Assembly (NCBI RefSeq): GCF_003286085.1
Contig: NW_020825442.1
Coordinates: forward strand, 1 to 64,000
Length of the DNA: 64,000 nucleotides
DNA from: Drosophila persimilis
Taxonomy: Eukaryota > Arthropoda > Insecta > Diptera > Drosophilidae
Direction of reading: 5' to 3'
Shown: positions 27,111-38,700 of the stretch, in pieces
Layout: each line of letters begins with the position of its first letter
Position numbering within the stretch: the first letter of the stretch is position 1
Made by a program: the position numbers and the translations under genes
The notes under the pieces: model-generated
Seen by the model: the letters and a program-made list of their open reading frames with translations, nothing else
Told to the model about the DNA's origin: nothing
The model's database searches: none

Positions 27111-28070
27111 ATGAAGAATCTGATTGAATACAAGGCCGGTCTGATGGTCCTCCGAGCCGGAATGTTCGAGCCGGACAGCCGCAAGGGTCTGCTCTACGTG
27201 TGCCTCATGGAGACTGAGATCCACATCTGCTGGAAGGATCGCCGGACGGACCGAGTCGAGCTGGACATTCTGGCCGTGCCGGGTGTGCCGCGCTTCCAGC
27301 GCGTCAGCCAGGTCAACACGGGGCGTGTGTATGTCCTGAGGTTCGAGGGCGCCAGGGAGCGCCACTTCTTTTGGATGCAGGAAGCGTTTCCTGAACGCGA
27401 CGACGACTTCTGTCGGCGCTTCAACGAGCTGATTGTGGCTTCCAAAGAGCCGGAGCCTCCGAAGATCGAACTCCTTGATCCTGACTATCCTCGCGGCGGT
27501 GGCGGCAGTGATGTCCCTGCTCCTCCGCCACCTGGCAAGCTCGGCGCTCTGGCGAGGGGTGTCGTGGGATTTCTGGGCAAAGTGGGCAACAGCATGTTCG
27601 AGCTGGTAAAAAACGCTTTGGTCCCCGAGGGGCAGGCGCCCGAGTCCTTCTTGGATCCCGATTTGCGACAGCCTGAAAGTCTGGCCACCACGATGCGCCG
27701 CCAAATGAGCAGCTCCCTTGAGCTGATGGACTTTTCGCCGGAGAGCCTGCACCGCCTGATGGCCCGCCTGCCAATGGACTCCGACCGCGAAGTGATCGAG
27801 AGCCAGGCCGCGGCCACGGGTGTCCCCGAGGCAGTGGCTGACACCCTGAAGATGGGCCTGGTGGCCGACCATGTGCGCTCGGTGCAGTTCTACGAGGCCC
27901 TCTTGGAGTTTGAGTCCGCATTTCAGCGGTGCCAGCTCGTCGGGAGCCTCGAGGCGCTGTCCCTGGGGCCCGCGGCCCTGAGAGCGGCTCTCGACGGCGA
28001 CTTCGAGGGATTCCTGTCGATCCTCAATGAGCCCGGCGCGTTCATAGAAGAGCAGGAGGATGCCAATTGA
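27111..28070 (+). CDS. Rpn13/ADRM1-like proteasomal ubiquitin receptor
   Basis: Encodes 319 aa in one uninterrupted frame. Residues about 2-112 match a Pru (Pleckstrin-like receptor for ubiquitin) domain, with RKGLLY (24-29), ICWKDR (39-44), GRVYVLRF (71-78) and FFWMQE (86-91). A Pro/Gly-rich linker (about 114-145) follows. A C-terminal helical DEUBAD region (about 208-308, including QFYEALLEFESAF and the GDFEGFL motif near 296-302) comes next, then a short acidic tail. In the family, Pru binds Rpn2 and ubiquitin on the 19S particle and DEUBAD recruits the deubiquitinase UCH37/Uch-L5. The start is supported by an in-frame TAA at 27,096-27,098, 12 nt before ATG. The protein is shorter than canonical Rpn13 (about 390-410 aa), mostly through a shorter linker. 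The intronless CDS and divergence suggest a retroposed paralogue such as the Drosophila Rpn13R class rather than the housekeeping gene, but orthology is not proven. It probably sits in a long + strand intron in the sense orientation. Confidence 0.9.
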   Translation: MKNLIEYKAGLMVLRAGMFEPDSRKGLLYVCLMETEIHICWKDRRTDRVELDILAVPGVPRFQRVSQVNTGRVYVLRFEGARERHFFWMQEAFPERDDDFCRRFNELIVASKEPEPPKIELLDPDYPRGGGGSDVPAPPPPGKLGALARGVVGFLGKVGNSMFELVKNALVPEGQAPESFLDPDLRQPESLATTMRRQMSSSLELMDFSPESLHRLMARLPMDSDREVIESQAAATGVPEAVADTLKMGLVADHVRSVQFYEALLEFESAFQRCQLVGSLEALSLGPAALRAALDGDFEGFLSILNEPGAFIEEQEDAN

Positions 28071-28132
28071 GGAGCACTGGAGCTGGGACTGGTCATAAAT
28101 AAGTCAGAGCCACACACCGGAAAAAAATACAA

Positions 28133-28138
28133 AATAAA
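28133..28138 (+). terminator. Poly(A) signal for the Rpn13-like gene
   Basis: A canonical AATAAA lies 63 nt after the stop codon in an A-rich stretch. It implies a short 3' UTR ending around 28,150-28,170. Confidence 0.6.
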
Positions 28139-28984
28139 ATACAACGTACAAAATGCAATAACTGCTCGACGCCACTCCACGCTCCCACGGTCCCACTCCC
28201 GGGCACTCCCGGGCACTCCCGGGCACCCTGGGCGTCCGTCTCAAGTTACGAAGATAAACGAGATGCCATAAGTTAGACGACAACTTGCACAAGGACAAGG
28301 AGGAGCTGTAGATGGAATCCGGGAGCAGCAGCAGCAGCAGCAGCAGCTCCAGCGCCAGCACAAAATGCAAGTTCGTCCCGAAAAACAAAAAAACACTAAA
28401 AATTGATATAAAATACTTGCACACAAATACTACAACATCTAGGGCTGGGGTGGTGGATGAAAAATATAAAAGAAAAGCATACAAAAATAGTTTGAAACTC
28501 CAAAGTTTTGTTCTTTTTGCTGGCGGAGTCCTGGGGTTGGACACAGCTTAAGAAGAGTCTTCCCCTGCCACAGCAGAGCTTTCTTTAGCCCCATTTGTAC
28601 GGCTCCTCCGGTCTTTGATCCTTCTCCCCATTTATCCCCTGCACTAGCACACAGGTCATGACAATTTTTGCCAGTTGTTTTAATGAATCTAAGTGAGCGG
28701 AAACTGAAAAGCGTTGGAAGGGTCAGCGGCGGCGCCTCTTCCCAGATAGACCCCCCTCCGAAAATGCCAGCCAAACAAAAAACAAAATACAAAAAAAGAA
28801 CCACACAAAAGGAAAAACCACTAGAGAAGCAAAAAACTTGTGCCAATGGCAGGGGAAATCCTTCTGTGAATGATTCTACATTATCTCTTGGCGGTTCTCT
28901 CCCTTTTGGAGGGATTCTACTTATTTTATTTCTAGTTTAAAACTTGCTGACAGAAGAAAGCGTTGCTTTACAGAAAACATACTA

Positions 28985-29185
28985 GAAAATACTTTAAAAA
29001 TACCACACAAAAGTCTTATTTGTATTAATACCGAAATAATAAAACCAAAAATTAATTCGAAAAAAGAGCGAATAGATCACAAATCTTTGCAGAAAACACA
29101 CAAAATCACAAATCTATGCAGAAAAACCTACCAAAAAAATCGTACCTGCATTAATACCGAAAAATACAGAACCAAATTGCCGTTC
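28985..29185. repeat. Diverged tandem duplication
   Basis: ATTAATACCGAAA occurs near 29,024 and 29,150. ATCACAAATCTTTGCAGAAA (29,076) recurs as ATCACAAATCTATGCAGAAA (29,104). Noncoding. Confidence 0.5.
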
Positions 29186-29378
29186 CAGTGCTATTAATCA
29201 GAAATGGAAAAAAAATATTGAAAAAGGGCTAACTTTGAACCCTTGATGAGCCTTAGCCCCATTATAATAATACTATGCGAGTTTTTCTGATAGATTTGGG
29301 GCTCAGAATTTGTGAATGATATATTTATGATTTATTGTCTATGGTAAGCGTAAAGCTAGCGAGCTCGAGATCAGCTCG

Positions 29379-29900
29379 ATATAGATATAGATATAGATAT
29401 AGATATAGATATAGATAGAGAGGCTTCGTATGATTGGTTGTATTTGATTTATTTATTAAACAATTATCTGCTAATAATGGAACTTAGTTACAAAAGAAGG
29501 AAAGGAGGAAAGAAGAGAAGTTAAGACTTTGTTAGCTATTAGCTTAAGGGATAGTGCAGGGGATAAGGTATGACAGAGGGAGTTTTAGTTGTGGCACATA
29601 ACCCTAAAAGGTTCATGAGTGCATAATTATACCTATCCACATAAGGATAAGCGGATGGGCCTAAAAGTACGGGTGGGTATAGATGGAACGGCAAAGTCAA
29701 GGGAGTTTGGGAGTCAACAATCCCGAGAAGGAGTTTGTTGAAATTTGCTTTTATGAAAAGCCGATAAATGCAGCTATAAATCCTATCCAAACACTTTGTA
29801 GCTCCAGCTTCCGTCTGGGAACTTTAAGGTTTTCAAACTCAAAATGTATCTTTTTTGCGAAAAAGAAAGAATAAAAAATATTTGTATAGATACATTAATT
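29379..29900 (-). mobile_element. Possible non-LTR element 3' end
   Basis: On the minus strand an open stretch of 83 codons (29,790-29,539) is followed by a T/C-rich leader and AATAAATAAATC. The run then ends at a (CTATAT)n tract (29,379-29,416). An mRNA-like 3' end with a terminal short tandem repeat is how I/LOA-type LINEs finish. No reverse transcriptase motif was recognised, so a unique-sequence origin is also possible. Confidence 0.25.
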
Positions 29901-29997
29901 AGGCGCCGTTTAGGGCATCCATTTAAAAAATCTATGGATAGACGGTTGGGGTTTTAATACCGCTAGCTACCCTTTCTCATAGGATAGGATGTTCAGG

Positions 29998-30335
29998 ATA
30001 TTAGCTGTAACACGGCAACAGCGCTGTTAGCACCCCAGGCTAACAGCCTGTTATCGCTGCTGGGTTAACAGCCAGTTATCGCTGCTGTGTACCGCGCTCT
30101 GTTAACAGCCTGTTACGTCGCCGTCTGTCTCGCTCTCGCTGTCTTGGTTCGGAGCGCTCTTACGATCTGCATGGCGCTCCCCGTTTTCTTGGCGTGTAGG
30201 CTAGAACCAGCTACGATTCCACCCCTGCTATGCATGAAGAACCCCTCCACCCCTATCCTCGCCGGATACCAGCGTCTCGAACCGCCCCCCAGAAAAGCAA
30301 TAATCATGAATCATCTTTCTTATATGAGATAATCG
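29998..30335. mobile_element. GC-rich TAACAGC-repeat block, possible element remnant
   Basis: TAACAGCC(T/A)GTTA recurs three times (near 30,042, 30,064 and 30,103). The second and third copies read GTTAACAGCC. The first two are each followed by TCGCTGCTG. The block lies abruptly in AT-rich DNA, starts with TGTAACACGGCAAC and continues into a pyrimidine-rich stretch. It resembles terminal-repeat DNA of a mobile element, but the family and ends are not identified. A short + frame (30,087-30,332) is probably incidental. Confidence 0.25.
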
Positions 30336-33300
30336 TAAAGGAAAACACGGTAAAGTTAGAATTAGTTTATTTTTAGTGGGGCTTCAAATCAAAGATCTTT
30401 ATACATTCCTCTACAGTCGTGATGTTTTTGTGTGTGACTGTACTTTTTTTCTACTAATTCTCTTCGTATTCCCCCATTTTCATCGTATAAACTCAATGGC
30501 AAATGGTCACAAAAAAGAGGGCCAAAGAATGGCTATAAAAATTACTTAAAACCAAACCAACAAGCAGCTTAAATGTGCCGCTTATTGGTATAAACCCCTC
30601 CACAGACACATGCACACGCAAAAGCACATAAAAGTGAGGCCAGAGAGAGGGCGGGCGAGACGGCTAAAGAGCGTTAAAAAGAGAGGGAAAAAGGGGCAGA
30701 GAGAGAGAGGGCCATTCCTGCCACTGAGATGCGTGTTGCATACTAATTTCAAAAATTTGCCATTACATTTGTACTACTGGCACTTGCTCGCATTCTGCCA
30801 CTGCCTCCAGCTTCCAGCCAGCTCTGTTCTGCCTCTTAACCGGATGTTGGTTTGCTGCCATCTTGGAATACACCCACACATGTGCATAGATGGAGAGATG
30901 TACCCTAGTTTACCTCAATTCTTGCGCTTGATTATCAAACTGAACCTTTCACTTTGTCGGCTGGAAGGGGTTGGCGGTGGAGGGGGTAATTCACACACAA
31001 AATTGTCGGAATACTTTTCGTGCAGTCAAAGGTTAAGCCAAAGCATCTTAACTACACATGCAACATGGCCACACTTGCAGCACACTCAGAAGAAAACAGC
31101 ATTTGCTGCTCAAAGAGAAATTCCATTCCACTCCATTCCATTCCATTCCGTAGAGGTGGCTGAGCACAGAGGGGGGGAGGGGGAGATGAAAATGTAAATA
31201 AAAGTTAGATGTTTCTGCTGTTGCCCTTGCAACAGAGACACAAGGAGGGGGACACCCAAAGGGTATGCGACTGCATGCTGGCACTTGAACGGCCGTATCT
31301 CCTGTGAGATGTGCCAACATATGATCCTTTAAGAGTCCCCTAGAGTCTTCCATTCCCGCAAAATGTCCTCTAAAATGATTGCTTGTATTCGTTGGAGATC
31401 GTATCACTCCGTCTGACAAGTGGGAGTCTGCGAGTGGATGCATCCTTGATACATCTTCATCTTGCGCCTCTCCGCAGTGCTATCCATCACTCGGGCTTCT
31501 TCTTGAAATACTTGAGACTTCATTTCCTTCCTTCTGGAAGCCTTCTCTTCGCACAATCTGCAGGGTATCCACTGCTTCTATCTGCACTGGTTGTCGCTCC
31601 TGTTCTACTTTTGACAAATATTTATTTAAAATGCTGTCTGCTTGTCAGCCACCGACGTCCGGAAATTCCTTTAATTGGCAAGTGTTTGAACTGTAATCAA
31701 ACTATGAATTTATTTCTCAATTTAATTATGTCTCATGTGGAATTTTCAGTGCATTTTCATGCAAGAAGAAGCTGGAGCTCCGGCGAGACTGCGCTTCAGT
31801 GGAGCTTTTAATGAGGATTTCCGGGAATCGCCTCGAGACGCAAGTCAAAAGTTTTCTTCGAGCCTTCGAGCACGTGTCATAACTGTCAATGTCAAGTGGC
31901 TTTAGGCGGTAAATATACCGAATGGATAGATATATATATACATACATATATATGTATCTTACAATTTGAAGTGCTCTGCGACAAACGGAAGTCGCACAGA
32001 CTCCAAGAGAGAGAGAGAGAGAGCGAGAGCGAGAGACTGTGACATTGAGCAAACATTGTCGCATTAAGGAAACGCACTAGCCTCAAGCATATCCTGACCA
32101 GAAGCGACACATCCCCATACAACCATACAAATGTACACTCAGAGAAAAAAACGTGTAGTCATTCGGAATTCGGGGCACAAAAATAGTATATAAGTATATA
32201 AATAATATATAAATTAATAAATATAAATAATAAAAAAATAAATCAATATAATATAAATAATAAACAATTAATACATATAATATAAATTTTAAAAAATAAA
32301 TAAATAAATATAAATAATAAAAAAACAAATATAAATAATAATAGATACAAATAAATATAAGAAACACTGTTAAATAAATATAATGTAGTATAATGTACTT
32401 TATGTACTTACATATGTTTTTAATTTAAATATGAAATTTGTGAAAACATTTTCGTTTTTATAATTTCCACTCTCGGAGGAAAGTCAGTGCTTTTTTCTCT
32501 GCCTGTGTATCCCTCTGTGAGTATGAGTGAAAGGGAGTCAAACATTTCCGCTCCGCTCTTTCGTCCTCAGGAGACGCCGCAGAAGTCCGGGCAGGGGGCA
32601 AGGGGGGGACAAAAATGACGCTAGAACGGGTGGGGCCAGGCACTGTTGCCAAAAAGGCCAGCGACAGCTTGGCTGGGTACCCCCCACCCTCTCTACCCCT
32701 CCCCTCCGCTCCCTCTCCATCTCTCTCCTCATCACCAATCAGTGGCCTAGTTCGCATTGAAGCCGCAGTCCACGAGAGACAATAACTCATGAAATGCGGC
32801 AACAGCAGAGCGAAAAGGGGAGAGCGGGGAGGAGAGCCCCGAATAAAAATCAAATAATAGCGTAAAAGCTCACATCCACGAAAAAACCAAACCAAAGAAT
32901 GAAAGAGCGCTGGATCGAAGCGTATGATACCCTGGCTAAGGGAGATATATTTATGGCCGTATCGATTCGACAGTTCGATGGATATATACACCCTTTGGAC
33001 TTTGCCAAGAGCGAGAGAGAGAGAGAGAGAGCGCGCGAAGGACGACAATAAAATGTCACCCGGGAATGATTCCGATTCCGATTACGAGTCCGATTCCGAG
33101 TCCGGGCCGGAGCCTGAGACCCCGGAAAAAAGTTAGCCCACTTGCAGGCCGCAATGAATAAATTTTCGCCCTGAAAATTGGGGGACACAACTTTCTGCCG
33201 CAGCCAAAAAAAAGAAAACGACGCAAAATGCCAGACGAAATTGTTGGAAAAGCGGAAAACCAAACAAGATGCAGCAATGGAAATACAGCGGAAAAGTACG

Positions 33301-33372
33301 AATAGTGCTCAAATAATGAAATTTCATTAATTGATTTCGGTTGCCACGAAGGCGAAAGTTGTCAGAGAAAGA

Positions 33373-33380
<8 letters not shown>

Positions 33381-33421
<41 letters not shown>
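33381..33421. repeat. (AG)n microsatellite
   Basis: About 20 uninterrupted AG units form a potential GAGA-factor binding tract and an H-DNA-capable purine run. Confidence 0.9.
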
Positions 33422-33425
<4 letters not shown>

Positions 33426-36177
33426 AAGCAAACATGAATCAATGTGTCGGGAATAAGAGAGAGTGGCAGGGAGCAGGGGTTTTCGGCGACCATTAACCCG
33501 GCAAGCACTCTAATATTCAAATGGGACTCAATTTATCATTCCTCAAAAATATCTTTTATTATTTTCATTAGATCAATTAAATACAAACATCCAGTCCGTA
33601 GGAGACGAAGAAAAATGCTTGGAATATAAAACAGACTTTGATGATACAAAAATCGTTGATAGTCGGTTAATAATTGCTTCATCAAGTATTGGACTCCAAA
33701 AGATTAGATCGTTACCCCCTACTGCATGCAGGTTATCGCGCGTCATGCGGAAGCCCCTCTCGGTCGCTTCTGGATTGTCTGCGACACCAATGGATTATTC
33801 TGGGTAGAGTGTATAGCCATAGATACATTATATCGGACTTTAAGGGGAATATTTCCCCCAGCATTGGCCCCCGATGTTGACCCCATGCGGCGTTGTGGGG
33901 TTAAGTACCGCTGCCACTCGATGCGCCCATGGGATGAACCGGACAAAAGTGCATTTAACAAATTAAAATCGCAAAAAACCCCGAACGAGCATTCCACGGA
34001 ACGACGATAAAGCCTGGAGTTTTCACCGGAAAGGCGGTGGCAGGAGCAGGAGTCTGAGATCTGGAGAACCGCGGTGCGCCCGGAGGCACGGAGGTGCGGG
34101 TGGAGCCCTGGCCATGTCCAATAATGATGTCGTTGCAGTCGCAGCTGCCGGTCGCGTTGGATGGCTGCCTGCCTGGGTGGTCAGTGCAATGGAAGCCGGA
34201 ACTGACACGCAGAAAAGGATATGCAACATTCACTAATAAATTTCATATTTATGTACAACACGGAATGCAGCAGGACAGAGAGCGACAGAGGGGATGGGGA
34301 TGGGAATCCTGCGAAATATAAACGAAAAATTGTGCGGGGAGTGTTTTGTGTGTGTGCGGGTCGTAGTGCAAACATTGGTGGGGGAGAGAGAGAGAGAGGA
34401 ATGCCGGATGCATGAACGGGTTGGGCGGGAGGAAGGCTGGCAATCACAGCAGGACATTAAAAGGATGCGTTGCAATAACACCAAAACAGGAAGGCAAGGT
34501 TGGCTTTTGGCGGACTAAAACCTTCGATACCCTGTGTTTTCAAATAATTCGAATCCAACAAGAGAAGGAAGGCTCGAAGGCTCTGCCTTTATGTGGCTTT
34601 AAGAGTATCTCTCTTATGGCCTTCCAAAAAGAAAGTTCTAATCGAAATGCAGCCCTGAACCCGCGCCAGAGTCGCACGCCCTTGGTGAACCAAAAGGAGC
34701 TCCCTCCTGTCCGATTCCAATGCCGAATGAGGGTTGGCCAGGACCCCTGGCTCTGCCCTTTGATTGCGGCCGACCCGCAGAGCAGGAAGCAGCAAGCAGG
34801 AAGACCAGAAAGACCAAAGAGGAAACACGGAAACCCGAAACCTGAAACCCAAAACCAGAAAACCAAATCAATTCAAAATCAATTTAATTCATTTGTGCCT
34901 CAAACGTAATTCGCACAACAATCGCAAATCAATTGCTGGTGTGGTCTCTGGCCCAGCCGCATTCGCATCCGCAGTGGGTCTGGCTGCCGGGCTGCTGCCA
35001 GTGCTGCCCAGTGTGGGCCGGGCAGTGCGGGAGCGGCATAATATCAAATTATTAGCAACTGTTCCGAATCGGCCTAAAAACCCCATAAATATTTATATAA
35101 TTATTCATTTATTCATTGCATTTTTTGTCGGACGGCATAATTATACAACGTACGTGAAAAAATATAATTAAACAGAATAACTTCATAAATATTGAATGGC
35201 AATAAAAGCTCTGCAATTGTTCGCAATTTATTTGCTGCGAGAGAAGTGCATTCATTATCTAACACCTTTCCTGCTGGTAGCGACATTTTTTCTTCTGTTC
35301 TGTTCTGTTCTGTTTTGTTTTGCATTTTCCAAGTTGTGAATATTTAAAGCGGTTTTTTGTTATTGGCATGGAAATTCCTCCACTCGGAATTAATGAAATG
35401 CGAAAATCTGTAATTGGCGCTAGAGCATGTAATAAAACGTTTCACTTCGATTCATTTGGCAGGACAAAACGATGACAAGCTGGCAATTGAAGTGCTGCAA
35501 GAATAATTGCGGAAATTAATAAATATTTTCAGATTATCAACGCGTGATGCGGCAGCGTCCCTCTGCCGTGGATGATGGTCGTGGCACGTCCACGTCCCAA
35601 TTGCATATACTCCTATGATGCCTGATACGTTTCCCTCTAATTATTAAATATTTGCACATGCTCGTATGTATTATTAATGTTCCATATTAGCCATGTTCCA
35701 TTAGTCATTACGTTTCATTCTTTTGTGAAAAGATCCAATAAAAATACAATATTTTGTCTTGTAATGACTATTGAACTATTGAACCAAATGTTACAATATT
35801 GTGTATATTCTTGAGATCTTTTCGAGTGTAAATGGTTTTTGTTATACCATTTTATACCGGCCAAAAAATGGATCAACCAACTTTTGTTGACCAGTTTCCT
35901 AAGAAAAAGGCAACCAGTTGATTTTAAATGTTTCGCTGCGGAAACTTCTTTGGATTAGTCTTTGCTTTTGGGAGCCAAAGAGCGTGCTCCGGTTTTCGCA
36001 AAAGTGCGTGCTCTGAGTTTCGGAAATCGTGGGATTCTTACGATTCAAGACTGGTTGTCTGTTCCAGCATGAGAGCTGGAAAGATATATCAAAATATTGC
36101 TAATGTTTTAGGTTTATATTTGTGTAAAGGACAGTGTAAACACTATCTCACCTAAATTATTATTTAAACTTAAGATT

Positions 36178-36385
36178 ACCGATATAACCAGACTTAACCG
36201 ATATTTGAAAGGGCCAACCGATATGGAGTTATCGATATGACAGTCGGTTGTTGGAAGCAGAAGCGAGAAAGTTGAACAAAAGTCGGGAGAACAGACTCCT
36301 TAATTGTAATCTTTGAATCTTTTTCGATTCGCGAATAACAGATACAAAATCGATATCGATAGCTGACGTGGGCTACCGATGTATC
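36178..36385. promoter_or_regulatory. CGATA cluster
   Basis: Four spaced CGATAT (36,180, 36,199, 36,219, 36,232) precede CGATATCGATAG near 36,351. TATCGATA occurs at 36,230 and 36,354. This is the same motif family as the clusters at 12.4 and 14.3 kb. Confidence 0.4.
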
Positions 36386-37814
36386 GTCTGTTTCTTAATC
36401 GGCGAATTTTTCGTTTTCTTTCGTTTCAATTTGCAAAAGAAAAGCTGATTGAGACTTGTGCTTTCTGGAATCTGCTGCATGTAGTGCGCATACTATTTAT
36501 GGAGAATGTCGGCTGATGTCCTTCCACTTAATATCCCGCTGTTGTTGGATGTATTATTCAATTATTAATTGATGTTGTAAGAAGCAAAGCCAAGCAGATA
36601 TCTTTGGTTTGTGTGTGCTTTGTACACCTCATCCCCATCCCCATCGTTTCGCTGTACTATTTGCTCTTGCTCCCCGGTGGCCGCCTTTGGCTCGTCCTCC
36701 GTGCTGTGCGGGTCCTGGTGTGTGCTTGCCAAAAGCGAACTCAGGCTTGAGCACTTGACATTTCACGCTTGCATAGATGTCACTGGGAAGCAGCCCTAGA
36801 CCCCAAAATCCACTCCTGACTGCCATTCCGCCGCTGCCACTCTGCAACTCGCTGAGCTGATGATGTGCTATTTATTTTACAGGTCCAGGCAGTGTCCCTT
36901 TGCTCTGTCCTTGTCCTGCCGCTGCGTTGATTAAACATTTGTGTTATGAAATATATACACGGGTGTGTGTGCATGCACGTATGTCTGCCCTCGTGTCCTG
37001 TGTCCTGCGTCCTGCGTCCTGTGTGCCTGTGTCTGTGGCATCCATCTACTTTATATGCATACAGCGCTTTTGATTGCCATGTTTACCGGCTGCATTGCTG
37101 CTGCAGCATCCCTTTGGCTTTGCAGTTTTGATCCTTTAATAGAATATTTAATTTTAATTACAAACATTTGATTTCCCACTTCAGTCATCGTCGTCATCGT
37201 AGAGTCGTCCTTTCTGCATGTCCCTTTAAAAATGCATGACTCGAATGGAACCCAATTGAATGGGAATGCGTGTATGTGCCGTGCTGTGCTGTGCCGTGGT
37301 GTGCCGTAAAGCATAAGCCATCCAAAACGAGAACGAGAATGAGAATGAGAACGAGAATGAGGTTAGGGCTCAAAGAGACCCCGGAAAAAGCCAAGAGTTA
37401 ACTCCTGGTCTTTTGTCAGTGCCAACTACAGCGACGCGCCACCGTCGCCGAAACGCCTTGACTTCTCCGCCTTTCAATGCCCCTTGCATGGGTGGAGAGC
37501 GCCGCATGCAATGACCTCCAGTCTCTCCAGGCTGCCAAAGAACCTATTCAACTGCAGTTCGGGCTGGCAGTCTTTAAGAAACCGAAGAGAGATCCTGAGA
37601 CCGTTGCGGGGAGGATTAAAGCTTCAGCTTCTCATCTTCTTGTAAAATAGAATAGAGCTCGAAAAATATGAATCTTTGTAACTTAGGAGGAAAACAGAAA
37701 GATCTAGAAGTGAATATAATGTGACAAATGCTCTTAAAGTCCTGAGGCCACCTATGCCAAGGCTCTATGCCACTCCACCATCCCCCGTCCACCGTCCCAT
37801 GTCTAAATACAACA

Positions 37815-37852
37815 GCTAATCGAATTTTCTCTTATTTTCTTTACAGGTGAGT
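37815..37852 (+). promoter_or_regulatory. Recursive splice (ratchet) site with branch point
   Basis: CTAAT (37,816-37,820, the branch consensus) is followed by a tract of mostly T and C. This ends in TTACAG|GTGAGT with the junction at 37,846/37,847. All three parts of a ratchet site are present at ideal spacing. It has the same strand as the site at 11.9 kb, so both could serve one intron of at least 26 kb. Confidence 0.78.
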
Positions 37853-37882
37853 GTTATCTGAAAACAAATATTCAATTTGCAC
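37847..37882 (+). other. Possible 36-nt RS-exon after the ratchet site
   Basis: A second consensus donor, GTAAGT at 37,883-37,888, lies 36 nt after the ratchet acceptor. Together they define a cryptic RS-exon. It contains an in-frame TGA in the frame starting at its first base, so inclusion would usually be harmful, as is typical for cryptic RS-exons. Confidence 0.4.
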
Positions 37883-38254
37883 GTAAGTCTTCGGGAACGT
37901 TCTGGCGAACGAATGCGATCCATCACCCGGGGCGCGCCCCCGCCCTCGCCCTCAATTCCACGGCCGCTGAACATAATCCCAGATATTCGTGGCGAGCTCG
38001 AGCGCGTTTCATTTGTCAATGTGCAGCACGTACTCAATCTTCTGGCTTGTCAAACTTGCCAATGTTGCAACCGAAAATGTTTGATGTACGTCTTCGTCCT
38101 GTCCATGCTGCGGGCTGTGTTCTGGAGTTGAGGGGATGGGCATGGCGGCGATGTTTGCCTTGAACGTCAAGGGACTGCATTCATGTGTAAGCACTTCACT
38201 CGTTTTTTTCGGGGAAGTTTATGGCCGAGCTAGCTGATGCATGGCTTATGGCAT

Positions 38255-38700
38255 TCCCTGTCAAGTACAGTCGCTGCCAGGAAACTTAGTTGCGGGCTGG
38301 TGGGGGAGAGCTGTAAACTCAAATGGAAATGCAGTAAAGTTGGGGCTTACCTTTAATTGTACAGATGCCTCTGAGTGTGGTAGGAATAAAGGTTGAAATA
38401 TCTGTACCTGTACTCTATCAAAAACAAATACAAATACGTTGTCCAACACTGAAGTAAGTACAGTTTGCTCTCAATCAGAGAGACATCCAGCGTTGAAAAA
38501 AGTACAGTTGCCACTGAATACACAAAAAGGTTAGTTCGTGAAGTTATCCAACACTGAAAGAAGTAGAGTTGCCGCCGCGTACTTATGCAGTACAGTTGCC
38601 TCTAACAGTTGCCGCCCATTGAAGTAGAGTACACTTGCCTCACAGTGAAGCTAAGCACCGTCTCCCTTTAGTCGTAGAAAGTACAGTTGCCCAAACAGTC
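38255..38700. repeat. Degenerate array of GTACAGTTGCC units
   Basis: At least seven related units read roughly CACTGAAR-AAGTACAGTTGCC-CT. They lie near 38,264, 38,448, 38,490, 38,551, 38,588, 38,618 and 38,678. Four keep an exact ACAGTTGCC or its start. CAGTTG is an E-box form (CANNTG), so this may be a decayed minisatellite or a homotypic site cluster. Confidence 0.55.

Larger units (their letters stand above)
28171..37814. other. Gene-free stretch
   Basis: No supported gene. Contents are the possible element remnants at 29.4-30.3 kb, an AT-rich block (32,160-32,450), the (AG)n at 33.4 kb, a GC-rich patch near 34,020-34,210 open in several frames, and the CGATA cluster at 36.2 kb. Confidence 0.5.

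Noticed and set aside
26943-27872. 309-codon minus frame opposite the Rpn13-like gene
   Set aside because: Antisense shadow of a GC-rich coding exon. It has no known domain, while the + frame has clear Pru and DEUBAD motifs.
36875-36900. TATTTATTTTACAG|GTCCAG as a further ratchet site
   Set aside because: The acceptor is fair, but GTCCAG is not a credible donor.
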